Assembly: GCA_001910725.1 (NCBI GenBank)
Contig: MJGA01000009.1
Coordinates: 806,001-870,000, forward strand
Direction: 5' to 3'
DNA from: Phanerodontia chrysosporium
Lineage: Eukaryota > Basidiomycota > Agaricomycetes > Polyporales > Phanerochaetaceae
DNA length: 64,000 bases
In this document: positions 46,614 through 57,467 of the stretch, piece after piece
Numbering within the stretch: the first letter of the stretch is position 1
Layout of the letters: every line of letters begins with the position of its first letter
The notes under the pieces: generated by a model
Seen by the model: only the letters and a program-made list of their open reading frames with translations
Databases searched by the model: none
What the model was told of the DNA's origin: nothing
Translations under genes and position numbers: made by a program

Positions 46614-47099
46614 TCCATCTTGCATCGCATTGTTTTCTATTTTATTTTTGCTCGCAACGTGCGAGCAAATCCTCATGTCAGACAAGGGTACTCGTCGCGC
46701 CAGACGAGCTGCGGTAGACTCTGAAATGTTCACATGTGAAGTCTCCATCGCATTAGAATTCAGTAACTGTCAACCCAGGCAAATAGTGACGGCAAGGCTA
46801 TGATCCCTGCATACAATGTCGCATGCAGGGATGCGAAAACAAGATGCGGGCTGTGAGCCAGTATCCGAGCCGTACGAACCCCCTAGTCATCACTTCGCCA
46901 GTTCTGCCAGGAATTGGGAAGCCGCGCGTAGACTCCTACAGGCCGCATGCAATTCTGCGACCATGTGGCGGCAGTAAATACCTTGTTACGTTCTCGGTCT
47001 TGTGTAGCATGTACTTGCAGTGGAATGAGCAGGCATGTTGAGCAAACAGGCTATTACGGAAAAGATTGCATGATAAGATATGTATACGAAAGCTCGTAC
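46614..47099. other. Intergenic, 3' side of tRNA-Phe and of the RsfS-like gene
   Basis: 486 bases. A T-rich run follows the tRNA (around 46625-46650) and could stop RNA polymerase III. No other element seen. Confidence 0.45.
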
Positions 47100-47836
47100 T
47101 CATGAAACAAAGATGCGACGGTCCGGGAAGAATCGCTCTCGTGCAGCCCTGCTCACAATGTGCACGGCAAATTCGCCCGCATCGACCATGAGCCACCCAT
47201 CGGTGGCAGGCCGGCGGCGCTTCTGGGCGAGGGGCAACGGCGGGTCTGCGCTGAGCAACTAGGCAGGGCAGGCATAAGCGCATGGGAAGACACGACGGGG
47301 ACGGCAGGACGCACCGACTTGCGCACGACACGCGCGACGAACTCGATCGCGCCGCGGTTCTCGGAACCCTCCTTGACCTGCGCGACGACGATCCAGCGCC
47401 AGAGCCCCACACCGACGTCGCCGACGCCCTCGCCTGCGTACGTGCGCCCGCGCTTGCGGCGGCCACGCGGGGGGCGTCGGGCAGCGGCGGGCCTGGCTCT
47501 GTCGGCACGGGCTCGCGCACGCTCAGGAACGCGTGCTCGAGGTGCGGCGAGGCGAGCAGCTGTGCGTGCAGCGCCGCGATGGGGTGCGTGGGCGGCAGGT
47601 CGGCGGGGAGCGGGGGCGCGTCCTGCGGGCGCCCGAGTGGGTCTGTGTCGATGTCGAGGGCCCGGCGTGTGGAAGGTCGGTCGGGTCGACGAACCATGGC
47701 ACTGGTCGCTGGTGCTCTGGGGATGTTGCGGACGAGGACGGGACCGTCGAGAGCGTGCGGACGCAGCGCACCGCTGCCGGCGGGTCGCCTTTGCCGTGCG
47801 GACGCTTTGTCGTGTGATGAGCCGGAGTGCTTGCAT
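47100..47836 (-). CDS. Mitochondrial RsfS/ATP25-like ribosome silencing factor, frame uncertain
   Basis: ATG at 47836, TGA at 47100-47102. The N-terminus is a plausible mitochondrial presequence (MQALRLITRQSVRTAKATRR). The core GLWRWIVVAQVKEGSENRGA, IEFVARVVRKS, then (after an intron from about 47310 to 47237) ATDGWLMVDAGEFAVHIVS and ARERFF fits the RsfS fold, which blocks joining of mitochondrial ribosomal subunits until maturation. Between them, protein-like stretches sit in two other frames (HQRPVPWFVDPTDLP; PPTHPIAALHAQLLASPHLE). Either the GC-rich frame runs straight through from the ATG, or small indels have broken a conserved N-terminal part. Exon structure is therefore provisional. 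Confidence 0.6.
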
Positions 47837-48124
47837 GGTGGTTGGGCGTGGCGGGCGGGCGCAGGACGAGAAGGAGAAAGAGAAAGCGAGACGGGCGCCT
47901 GGAGCCTCGTGTTGCGGCGGCCGGCCACGTGGCGCCACCCGGCCGCCATCAGTGATGGCCCCCTTGGCGCGTGCGCAAATCACAGGCAATGGGGGCGCGC
48001 CAAGCGTGACGGACTGGCAGCGTTTCCTCTCGCCTCCACCTCGCCTCGCCTCCCCTCGTCGCCTGCGCGCGGACCGCCCTCGCCAGCAGCAGCCCCCGAC
48101 ACACACGAGTCCGCGAGGAAAGCA
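47837..48124. promoter_or_regulatory. Divergent promoter of the RsfS-like gene and SHR3
   Basis: 288 bases between two divergent starts. C/T-rich on the SHR3 side (CCTCGCCTCGCCTCCCCTCG). No TATA box. Confidence 0.4.
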
Positions 48125-48953
48125 ATGGCCGGCCTCCGTATGAGCGTCGTCGTGAGCGCGACAGCGTTCCTGCTCGGTGCGTCCCCGTCCGTCCCGCGCA
48201 CGCCAGCCGCAAATTTGCTGCGTGCCAGCGCGGCCGCCGTGCTGACCCCCGCCGCCTGCCGGCCTCTCTAGGGCTGCTCTTCACACACTGGATTGCCGAC
48301 TCGCTCACGCTCTGGAAGAGCCCCGAGACCCAGAGCGACGCGCGGCTCTGGACCGCGGCGACGTACTACTCGATCCTCTCGCGCGTGCCGCCGGCGCTGC
48401 TGTACGTGTACTCCACCGTCGCCCTCGTCGGCGGCGCGACCCTCTTCTGGAGCCTGGGCGACCTCAGGGCGGGAAACCTCATGTTTGACGGGGCAGCATC
48501 CGTGAGCGTCCATCTGTCCGCGTACTGGTTTCGTTCCATGCTTACGGGCTGTCAGTGCTGTACTCGTCCGCCGCCATCATGTACATCTACTCGGTGCTTC
48601 CCAGTAAGTGATTTATTGCAACCTGATATGGCGGTATGCATTTATCACATGACTGCATAGATCTTGTGGAGAACTTCAAGCCTCTCCCACTCCCATTCGC
48701 GCATCAGCCGACACCTATGGCGTCGACCCTTGCCAACGCCACCAGAGAAGCAAGTGTGATACACGAGCTCCCGCCGTTCCCACCCACGCTTCGTGGGCCG
48801 ACACTCGAGCTTGCCTCCTCGCACCTCATGTGCTGTGTTGCGCTCACTGGTGTGCTTGTCCTGCAAGCCGGGCGCTGGTGGGCAGAGCAGAAAGACCTGG
48901 ACGAGGACGACGAAGAAGTCGAGCCCACGGCAGAGTCAAAAAAGGATTCATAA
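48125..48953 (+). CDS. SHR3: ER membrane chaperone SHR3 for amino-acid permeases
   Basis: ATG at 48125, TAA at 48951-48953. Exon 1 (SVVVSATAFLLG) is the first membrane span and splices into GLLFTHWIADSLTLWKSPET. RVPPALLYVYSTVALVGGAT is the second span, YSSAAIMYIYSVLP the third, and HLMCCVALTGVLVLQAGRWW the fourth. An acidic cytosolic tail follows (EQKDLDEDDEEVEP). Shr3 packages amino-acid permeases for COPII export from the ER. The junction near 48500-48555 is one base out of register with the obvious GTGAGC...GTCAG intron, so the true splice or a sequence indel there is unresolved. Confidence 0.82.
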
Positions 48954-49158
48954 TGTGCCCTGAGCTTGCGGGAGGCTCTGATCTATACCCAGACGTTTTG
49001 TGAGACGCGATCCTGTTGACGATACCGATACGAAGCATGACTAGTATACATGTGGACGATATGTTCGTCACATTCTGGCGCTCCGGCTTCGAGTATTATG
49101 CGTGAGGGTGTTACTCCCGTCAGCTGTTCAAATTACAGGTATATTCTATACCTCGTGT

Positions 49159-50177
49159 TTAATCTCGCAGAGAGGCCTCTTTGAAGAGAACACGCTTCTC
49201 GAGACTCGGGTTGTTGATAATTTGGTCCCATCTGTCGGTGATGTCAGTTGTAGCCTGGACACAAGCGCAGCTGCAGGACGCACGGAGGGAAGACCATCGG
49301 CAGCTTCTCGGGAAGAAACTCTGGCCAGCGTTCCGCAATCACCTTCATGAGGCCATCGTAAATGAGCTGCGAATTTGGTTAGCATGGTGGACACGAGGAC
49401 ATCGAAACACCGCCAGCGCACCCCATACGCCTCCTCGTTGACATGGAGTCCGTCCGAGAGGTACTTGTCGAGCTTCGCCTCGTCCTGGCCACACGCCTCC
49501 CAGAGTATCGTCCACACATCGACGACGGGCAGACGGTGCTTCTGCGCGACGCGGCGCACGGCCTCGGCGTACTCGCGCGTGACGTCGAACGCGCGGTCGA
49601 GCGCGCGCGGGGGCTCGCGGGCGGCGAGGTCCGCGCCGCGTTGGTGGGTGTTGACGGGCGGGGGCGTGAGGAGGACGACGCGGGTCCAGGGCGCGTAGTG
49701 GTCCGACGCCGGCGCGCGCACGGTCTGCACGAGCGTGTCGAGGTTCTCGGCGAAGTCGGCGAGCGGGACGTGCTGCGGGCTGTGCTCGAGGCAGGAGTCG
49801 TTCGCGCCGAACCAGATCGTGAGCAGCTGCACCTTTGGGAAGAGCTGGTCGGCGTGCGTGCCGGTGCGCTTCACGAGGCACTGTGTGTGGGGGGCGGGTG
49901 TGTGAGTCCGGGGGCAGCGCGTGTGGGATAGGAGGCGCTGCGCGCACCTGCTGGAAGACGGGGATCGCCCACTTGGTGTTGTACCCGCTCAGGCCGCGGT
50001 TGACGACGTCGAGCTTGCGGTTGTACACGTCTGCTCGTGCCACGGTCAGCACACGTCGCGAGCACGGAGATGCGGAGACGCACATGAGAGGCGTTGGGCG
50101 AGCCCGTTCGGCATGGACGCCCCCTGGGTGAGCGAGTCCCCGAGGAGCATGATCACGTCCTGCACGTAGCCGTTCAT
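49159..50177 (-). CDS. IAH1: GDSL/SGNH hydrolase, second IAH1-like esterase
   Basis: ATG at 50177, TAA at 49161-49159, five exons with introns in the same places as the copy at 45478-46457. It starts MNGYVQDVIMLLGDSLTQGA, the complete N-terminus, then VVNRGLSGYNTKWAIPVF and LTIWFGANDSCLE. The catalytic tail is SDGLHVNEEAYG, and the last exon reads WDQIINNPSLEKRVLFKEAS. Same predicted chemistry as the other copy: hydrolysis of acetate and similar short esters. It lies opposite in orientation, 2.7 kb from its paralogue, and is divergent from the DJ-1-like gene. Confidence 0.88.
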
Positions 50178-50549
50178 CGTCGACGGTGGTGTTCAGCGGT
50201 GCGGACGACGACGGCGGGGCAGGCCTGCAAGATATAGGGCCTGGACAGCGGGAAAGGACGAGAGCGGACGCGGCCTTGGGGTTGACGGAAGACGGCCCGG
50301 CACGCGGCTCGTCTCGAAGGCTCGACGGACGTCACGCCCCCCAACCCTTGTTACGACCGCGACTCATTAGCGTCACGCTCCTGCGCTCTTTCCTGGAGAG
50401 ATCCCTGGGTCGACTGTGCCGAAACATACGGGAATAGCATACACGGCACGCAGCTACGTCAGACGCCTAGTAATAGGATCCACTCCCATCAGCCTTGGAG
50501 AGCGCACTGTCCTCGGATGCTCCATCGAAAGCACAACATAAGAACAGCC
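50178..50549. promoter_or_regulatory. Divergent promoter of the second IAH1 and the DJ-1-like gene
   Basis: 372 bases between divergent starts; no clear motif assigned. Confidence 0.4.
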
Positions 50550-51487
50550 ATGACCGCAGCCATGTCCAGTACCCCTACACGCACCAACATGACTAGCACA
50601 ACGACCGCTGCAGGCAAAGTCCTCATCATCCTCTCCGACTCCGACTCGTTCCCTGTCCAGAAAAAGGACGGCTCCATCCAGCAGGAGGAGTCGGGTGTCT
50701 TCCTCCAGGAGCTCACAAAGCCGTTGATGCGGCTGCTCGACAACGGGTACTCTGTCACCGTATGTCCGCTGCCTCCCATCCCTCCGCACACACGCGCGCT
50801 GACGAGCGAGCCCGCAGTTTGCCTCGCCGCAGGGCAAGGGCCCGAACATCGACCCGCTCTCGACGAGCACCTTTGGCGCGTACCTCGGCAACTGGTTCGC
50901 GAAGAACCGCGACGAGAAGCTCGTCGCGCGCATGCGCCAGGAGAACAACTTCGACGCGCCGCGCCCGTTCAGCACGTTCTCTGACACCGAGCTCGCGACG
51001 TTCGCGGGCGTGTTCGTCCCTGGCGGGCACGCGCCCCTCGCGGACCTCGGCGACAACCCCGAGCTCGGCCGCATCCTCTGGCACTTCCACAACGCAGGCA
51101 AGCCGACGGGTGCGTGGGCGTCCCTCCGGCGGCGTATCATGCGTGTGCACTGACGAATGTGCTGCAGCCGTGATCTGCCACGGGCCCTTCGCGCTGCTCA
51201 GCACGAAGCACGCGCCGGGCGCGCCGGGCTTCGCGTACAAGGGCTACCAGATCACGTCGTGGTCCGACGCCGAGGAGGGCCTCGTCGAGACGCTCAAGGG
51301 CGGGAAAGTGCCCACAAAGGTCGAGAGCACGCTCGCCGCGGAGGGCGCCGAGATGGTCAGCACCGCGGGCAAGAAGATGGGCGGCATCACCGTCGATCGC
51401 GAGCTCATCTCCGGCGCGAACCCCATGGCGGCCGCGAGCCTTGGAGACAAGTTCCTCGAGATGCTCCAGGCGCGGCGGACGACGTGA
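50550..51487 (+). CDS. DJ-1/PfpI (Hsp31-like) family protein, 273 aa
   Basis: Exons are 50550-50759, 50818-51109 and 51168-51487, 822 nt in frame. The flavodoxin-like class I glutaminase fold is marked by GKVLIILSDSDSFPV, the strand NGYSVTFASPQGKGPNIDP, the turn FAGVFVPGGHAPLADLGDNP and the nucleophile elbow AVICHGPFALL with its reactive Cys. GFAYKGYQITSWSDAEE and TVDRELISGANPMAAASLG close the site. The relatives are Hsp31-type glyoxalase III / protein-repair chaperones that clear methylglyoxal. It shares its promoter with an esterase, which may hint at co-regulation in metabolic stress (inference). Confidence 0.9.
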
Positions 51488-51653
51488 TTGAGACCATAAG
51501 GCACAACCCATGTATCATACGCTTCATTAGCATGTTAATATCTGTAATGTGTGCCAACAGTCGAGCACAGGATGAGCCAGTCCAAATCATTGAAGATGTC
51601 TCTTCCACCAACAAAATGGCGTTGCGAGGTCCGAGTGAAAAAAGAAAAAGCTA

Positions 51654-51736
51654 TGCCAGGAGCGTGGATTGAACACGCGACCTCCAGAAGGCCATTAGGC
51701 TTCAGTCTGTTGCTCTCCCAGCTGAGCTATCCCGGC
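51654..51736 (-). tRNA. tRNA-Phe (GAA) with 10-nt intron
   Basis: The mature part is identical to the tRNA at 46530-46613, read on the other strand. The intron here is CCTAATGGCC, one base shorter and different in sequence. The stems, GAA anticodon and B box are all intact. Confidence 0.93.
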
Positions 51737-52980
51737 GATACAAACTGCCCTCTTTGTATTATATGTCGTACCAGAACATCAGTCAACTTCGCCGCGACAG
51801 ACTCGGCCTCATTTGTCCCTCCATCCTCCTCGGACATTATCGCGGATGTCCCCTCGTTTACGGGCTGTCTTCTGCCACATCATTTTCTCTTTGCGCAGAG
51901 TGTATGGTACTAGCGCAACCGAGGGAACGTCGCGGGCGGTGAGATGAGGTCGGTATGTTCACCATTATTTCTTACCAGAACCACTCCGCGCGACTATGCT
52001 GGCGGGTATGCCCTCACAACATCCATATTGCGGCCGTCCACTATGGATACACATCATCATCGACTTGAACGAACGCCGAAACTTTCGAGGCACCATGCGC
52101 ACGCGCTCCGCTCGCCGACTTAATCTGGTCAACTGGCGAGGTTGACAGCGGCGGCTGAGTTCGGCGCATAGTTCATGACCGTTTATATCACTTGCACAGG
52201 ACTCGATATGGGCTCAAGAAGTGGATGCGGCGTTCACCGTTCCACCCGCAGCGCCCGCCGTCTGATCCCGTTCGGTGCGTCCTGTCCTGGGTTCGTTGTG
52301 ACACTCATCCACTCCTTGAACTTTGCTCTAGTCTTCAAAATGCTATGTTTTTATTACCCATGATGGTTTATGCCGTGAGCAACGTGAAGCACAGAGTATC
52401 AATTGTGGCGTCAGTTGCGCGGCATGCCTACCATCGCATGTCGAGCATCCCCAGCTCACGGTGTTCTTGCTGGCATTTTACTCTTCCCTCAACTCAATAT
52501 CCCAGATCTATATTGGATGAGGTCGGAGAAAAGCCAACAAAAACTGCAATGTGGCAGTATCGAGTGCCAAGTGCTCTCGAGAAAACATCTTCGTCATGCA
52601 ACAATCCTGCTGAACGCCTTCCTGTGCCCCTGTTTGCGGACAGGCGATCAATATCTTCCACCGTGGCCGTGACCCTATCTCACGGGGGAAATACTGTATT
52701 GGACGGCCTGATCCTCCTTTGCCGAGCTACTGTTTGCTATTCTCGCAGGCTCTTGCACTTGCAGAGTTGTCTCACGTCGCACTGGTGAATTCTTGAGAGC
52801 CAGGAGAGTCGATATACAACGGACAGGACACCAGAATGTTGCGCCACATCGGATAACACACCTTACATCATCTCCAGTAACGTCGGCGGCGATGAACGTG
52901 TACGCTTTCTGATTGGAGAACACTCACAGCAGCTGATTTCCATCTTTCACAGGTCGATGTGGCCGATCGCAACCTACCAT
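51737..52980. other. Gene-poor region
   Basis: 1.24 kb with no recognised gene, moderately AT-rich. Open frames around 52192-52790 have no domain, no consistent exon structure and no codon bias. Confidence 0.45.
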
Positions 52981-53509
52981 ACTATAAAAGCGATGATGGC
53001 CTCTTAACGAGCCTTTGTCCTCGAGGCGACGCGATACAAATGATGGCAGAGTTTCTCCGGTGGGCACAGCGTTAGCCACTCGGGACATGCCCCATCAGGC
53101 AGTTTGTGACCGCGTCTGGGCCTTGTCTTTGTTCGTATCGCCTCCTCACGTCGCTTTCCAGCGTAGCAAAGGTTGCCACGCGGCTCCGGGAGAGGCGCCC
53201 GCTAGGAGGTATATAAACCCCGTCCTCCTCGCTCCCTTCCCCCAAGTCACCCACCTCAGGTCTTCATGACCTGCGACATCTTTTCCATACACAGCGGGTG
53301 CTCGGCGACCAGCCGGTAAGCCCACTAGCTCAATCTGTCTACGACGACGCTGACGCCACAGTGGCAGTACCACCCACGACGAGTGCGCTCGTCGATGTGG
53401 CCCGGGATGTGGCCGCTCTTCGCGGACGGTCCTTGCCACCCTGTGCGCGCCGCATATGAGTGGGCGTACGGGACCTGGCTGCCCGGTGTGCTGCACCCCC
53501 CACAGCCTC

Positions 53510-53665
53510 GTGGGGGCTCTTGGCGACGTAGGCCAGAGTTCCTCTGAACGCCACCTTCAGATCCCAGCGCCGCGAGGTCCTGCTTCGGCAGGCGGCGCTG
53601 GGGGAGGGCGTCGCCAAAACGCTGCATCTCCGGGGCGAGAGCGGCGGCTCTGCGGAGCGTAGGGC
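53510..53665. repeat. Imperfect direct repeat, copy A
   Basis: Shares 32 almost identical bases (starting GACGTAGGCCAGAG) and a following GGGGGAGGGCGTC segment with copy B. Minus-strand translations also match (RGTLAYV; FWRRPPPAPPAEAGP). Confidence 0.6.
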
Positions 53666-53899
53666 GGGTGATATGTGGCTTCAAAGTGCGTCTTCTCGCC
53701 TGTCGTCTCGTCGATGTTGCTGACGCCATTGCTCAGAAAACCTTTCGGGCGTGTCTGCTTTTGCAGCTCCCCGCCGCAGCCTCGGGGGCAGGGGCCGTCC
53801 AATAAGGACGGTACCGGATCGGCTATCCCATCCAGCGTCATAGACAAGGATGTTAAGGCGCCGTCTGCCGCCGTTGCGCGCTGCGTATGCCCATCGATC

Positions 53900-54050
53900 C
53901 CGTGGGCCTTTCTCGGGACGTAGGCCAGAGTTCCTCTGATCGCCACCTGTTGATCTCACCCCGTGGGGTCCCGCAATAGCGGGCGGGGCTGAGGGAGGGC
54001 GTCTCCGAAAAGTCGCTCCTCGGAGTGGCGCTCTTTCGAGCAAGACCCTT
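53900..54050. repeat. Imperfect direct repeat, copy B
   Basis: Partner of copy A, about 390 bases downstream. Minus-strand translations RGTLAYV and FRRRPPSAPPAIAGP match copy A. Confidence 0.6.
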
Positions 54051-54676
54051 TGATGTTCGGTGCCTACGGTGCCGTTCATTGCCCACACCCTTTGATCATC
54101 ATAATTCGGGGGACAACCCGCGCGGAGTGGCAAGCTTCGGCCCGTCTCATAAGAGACGTTGGTTCCGATTCATGATGCAGCCGTGAGCGTTGTCCCCCGC
54201 GGCGTGGAGCGTTGAGCTTCACGTCCATCTACGCCTGAACCACCGACCTGGGTGCAAGAATGAGCCTATAGACCGACATAGACCACAAGCTTCAACAAAG
54301 GCAAGCACCGCGCTGCCATATAGACTAACGCCGCGCATCATCTAGGACCATATAATTCATAGACGATCCGCGCCACGCCTACGGTGCACCCTACGCTCAC
54401 CTTAATATCCGCAGACTGCTACGCCATCACGCCTTCAACACACCCCCGCCATCCCATCAATAAGCCCCTAATTTCAGCGTTGTAGCGGGTGCGCATTCCC
54501 ATACTTTCGCGTTGATCTCACCCGAGTCCATCAGGAGCTCTGCTCTCGCAATCCGCTTTCGTTCGCTGTCTCGCTCAACTTTGGTCGGGCTTTCGCTTCG
54601 GATGGATTTTTATCTTTATTTTTAACTTATCTCTATTTATTCTCACCCTCCCCTGGCGGGAGGCCTTTTCCTGGGG

Positions 54677-54705
54677 GTCGGGCAATGGTCTCACTGTTGC
54701 CCGAC
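54677..54705. repeat. Perfect hairpin
   Basis: GTCGGGCAA and TTGCCCGAC form a 9-bp stem around an 11-base loop, just after a T-rich tract. This suggests a structured RNA end or element terminus. Confidence 0.6.
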
Positions 54706-54760
54706 TAGCGCGACCCTCTACGTGGTCCCTGGGACGAGTAGCTCACTGGCCCGTGTGGTC

Positions 54761-55581
54761 GGCGAGTGAAACCAATTCGCGCATTGCACCTCAAGTACAC
54801 GATTTCTTCTGTGATAAGTCGGAGTAGTGTTCGCAATACGATTTCCCTCCAGTGTGTTCAAGCCAGCGGTGTTCCCAGTCATTGGTAATTTTCGAGGCTC
54901 GTTCCATCCTCCAATGACTCTTGTCACCGCACGACAACATCCCGCATATCACTTGCGCAGGGGACATCCAAACAAGCCACGAAGCACGTGCATTTCATCA
55001 AATAACAAACATACCTTGAGGCCCTGCGCATGCTAGCTTCCTCCACACGAGGATAGGCTCGGTGGAGTACTAGTCCCGAGGGGCTACGGAGAAGCCTGCG
55101 CCGGGACGACCGCGTGCAGCCGTCCCTATCCCTCAGGACGATGCCCGCCGCCAGAGACGTCTGACAGCCCATAGGCACCGCGTGGGACTGGTGCGGGCCC
55201 ACCCCAGCCACACAGAGGCTCGGGACACGCGCCGCGAGGCCACCGCCACGCGTGTCCCGCGCCCCGAATCCGAATCCGAATCCGTCGTCGCTCGTCATCT
55301 TCGGGGTGCGCGCGCGCGAGGCTGTGTCTGTGGAGGCAAGCGGGTCAGCGTGCGCGCGCCCTCGCGCCCCAAGGGTACACGAGGGTTGAGCGAGACGAGG
55401 TCGAGACCGAGTACAGTGCAGCAGACGACATGCGCGAAACCGAAGCCAAAGTGTCCGCCGAACACGACCGGGCATCCGGGTTCAGAGCCGCGGGCGCGCA
55501 CCACCGCAGCCGTCCGCCGGGCGCCGGCAGGACCCATTGAGTGCGTCGAGACAAGAGGAGGAAAGGCGAGAATCAAGCGAT
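54761..55581. other. No supported gene
   Basis: 820 bases; GC-rich frames around 54924-55600 on both strands lack family signals. Confidence 0.4.
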
Positions 55582-55862
55582 TCAAGCCCTCAGTGCGCAC
55601 CGCATGAGCGCAACATGGAGCCTGCGCTGCTCCATCTCAAAGCCCTCGGCGCGGCGGCGGATGTCGTCGCGCTGCACCGCGACGGCGAGCGGGACGAGCT
55701 TCATGCCGGGGCGCGGTGCAGCCTGCTGCACGTTGCGGAGCGAGGACGAGCGCGGGGGACGGGACACCGTCGGTGCGCTCGCGATTTTGTGGTCCTTGAC
55801 GCCAGCCGGGGCGGGGCCGCGGGGCGGGACATGTGAACGTTGGTCCAGTAGGCAGGCATGGT
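55582..55862 (-). CDS. Possible small protein, frame break near its start
   Basis: An ATG at 55862 gives MPAYWTNVHMSRPAAP. A protein-like tail lies in another frame (GVKDHKIASAPTVSRPPRS, GMKLVPLAVAVQRDDIRRRA, EGFEMEQRRLHVALMRCALR) and ends at TGA 55582-55584. The two halves would join if one base changed in the C-run near 55810. The C-terminal helix is charged and amphipathic. No family recognised; it may be a real small gene with a sequence error, or chance. Confidence 0.35.
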
Positions 55863-56366
55863 GGATCTGTAAAGCTTTTGGTTTGTGTGGGTGGAAGTGC
55901 GGTGAGGCAGGTGATGCGGAACAAGGTGCAGTGAGGGGCACCTCTGCAGGGCTGGCTCGTTATGTAGCATAGAGGCTGGGCCGTGTGCGGATGACACAAC
56001 TACGTCACAAAGTCGAGTGCCGTTCTGTCAGCCAAGTTTGGGTGTCCACACGCCACAAAGGAGAGTTTAGAATTCTGCGCCGCGGAAATAAAGGAGACGC
56101 AATGGACAGCCTCTATGTACAGGCGGTATACATAACTCTTCAGAGTATTTTAGCTCAATAAATCCGTAAGAACGCAATGATACTCACCATGACCTTCTCC
56201 GGTGGTATGTCAGCCACTTCGAGGCTGGCAGTCCCGATCGAAATCGCGCATATATGCAATCTTTCCCGGCTTCATGTGCTCATACGACATTCTAACTCGC
56301 CCTCCAGCCACCCCGGACAAGCGTCATTACCCAGCCTTGCCCGCCACATCCGCCTGACGCCACACG
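55863..56366. other. Intergenic, no gene seen
   Basis: 504 bases between the possible small minus-strand protein and the small membrane protein. Nothing recognised. Confidence 0.4.
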
Positions 56367-56816
56367 ATGCCCGCCGGACTCAACCCAGGTGCGCGATCAC
56401 CTTCACCCTAATCGTGGTCAGTCTGGGCTGACGCGTGCCTCACAGTTGGACTTGCCTTCGTCTGCATACTCGCGCTGGCGTTCCTCATCGGGGTGTCAGC
56501 CACGGTCTACTGCGCGTGGATACAGCCGTGCATCGCCCGCCAGCGTCTGCGCGCCCAGCTGCGCAAGCGCGCGAGGCACCAGGCCGCGACGCTCGTGGCG
56601 ACGCCGCACCCAAACAACAGCGCGTTGAACACACCCGCGCCGCCGTCGCCGGAGAAGGACCTCGAGAAGGGAGACGCGTCGATATTCGTGCGGGAGGCAG
56701 AGACGTCCGTCGAATCCGTCGACGTGCTGCCCCTCCCGAAGCCTGCATTCTCGTTCGCGAAGAAAGAAGGGCGATTCTCGACGGCGTCGAAGGATGGCAT
56801 GTGGTGGTTCGTGTAG
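56367..56816 (+). CDS. Small single-span membrane protein of unknown function
   Basis: A hydrophobic span is split by a 28-29-nt gap read as an intron (56419-56448): AITFTLIV joins VGLAFVCILALAFLIGVSAT. It is followed by a short Cys-containing loop and a basic stretch (ARQRLRAQLRKRARH), suggesting the C-terminus faces the cytosol. The tail is acidic and Ser/Pro-rich and ends FSTASKDGMWWFV at TAG 56814-56816. The presumed start MPAGLNPG at 56367 is two bases out of frame with the span, so the 5' end is unsure. No family recognised. Confidence 0.5.
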
Positions 56817-57095
56817 CTGAACGAAACCGTGAATGAGTGCGAGGCGGTGCGGAAAGACACGCCGACGACGACAAGATTTTGTACAACACTCCTTCATACC
56901 GATACCACTTACAGATGCGTATGGACGCGTTGACACCAAGGGGCATATCCACAATGGCATCAGAGCTTCACAGTACCTGAAGGTCGGCACTGGCTGAGCG
57001 TGGGTGTCCAAAGCACGCGTGCAACAGAGCAACACCAGGTGCTTGTTCACGGAATACAAATACACTTTCAGTCGTTAAACAGCTTCCACTATGCA

Positions 57096-57467
57096 TCAAG
57101 CGCATTCGCCGATGACATATGTGCAGCCCTTCTCTCCTACCCATACTTCGTGGACCTTGCCAGCAGGTACATCGACCCGCGAGCCCGGCCCGTACGTGGT
57201 CTTGTGGTCGGGACCGTCCTCGGGATAGCACATCGTAAACTCGCCGTTAATGATGAGATGGGTCGTGAGGCCCGCATGTGAGTGCGGCTTGTAGTGTGTG
57301 TTTCTGCATGGAAGATGCGGGGAAGTGAGCGGAAGCATTCAGGAGTGCGGGGCAGGAGCGTACGGTCCGTCCGTCCAAGTGAAGACGTGTTTGAAGCCCC
57401 ACGACTGGACTTCCTTTTTTCCACACTTGATAGGATCGGAGGACTTGGAGGTGATTTTGTCGAGCAT
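57096..57467 (-). CDS. Small cupin-fold protein, about 100 aa
   Basis: ATG at 57467, TGA at 57098-57096, two exons joined within the codon for Pro in WTDG|P. The single cupin barrel is recognisable: motif 1 HYKPHSHAGLTTHLIINGEF with two His and a Glu as metal ligands, and motif 2 PGSRVDVPAGKVHEVWVGEK with a further His. It ends with CTYVIGECA. Such minimal cupins bind a divalent metal and may act as dioxygenases or isomerases. The substrate is unknown. Confidence 0.78.

Larger units (their letters stand above)
52980..54760. mobile_element. Repeat-like block, probably transposon-derived
   Basis: The block contains a TATA box (53209-53217) followed by a C/T-rich leader, like the insertion at 43 kb. 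It also has a pair of related ~150-base segments in direct orientation, open minus-strand frames (53557-53946, 53681-54133) with repeated protein phrases but no known domain, a pyrimidine- and T-rich tract at 54600-54655, and a perfect hairpin at 54677-54705. Minus-strand bases near 54480-54540 read INAKVWECAPATTLKLGAY, a phrase I associate from memory with repeat-derived fungal sequence. The element class is not determined. Confidence 0.4.
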
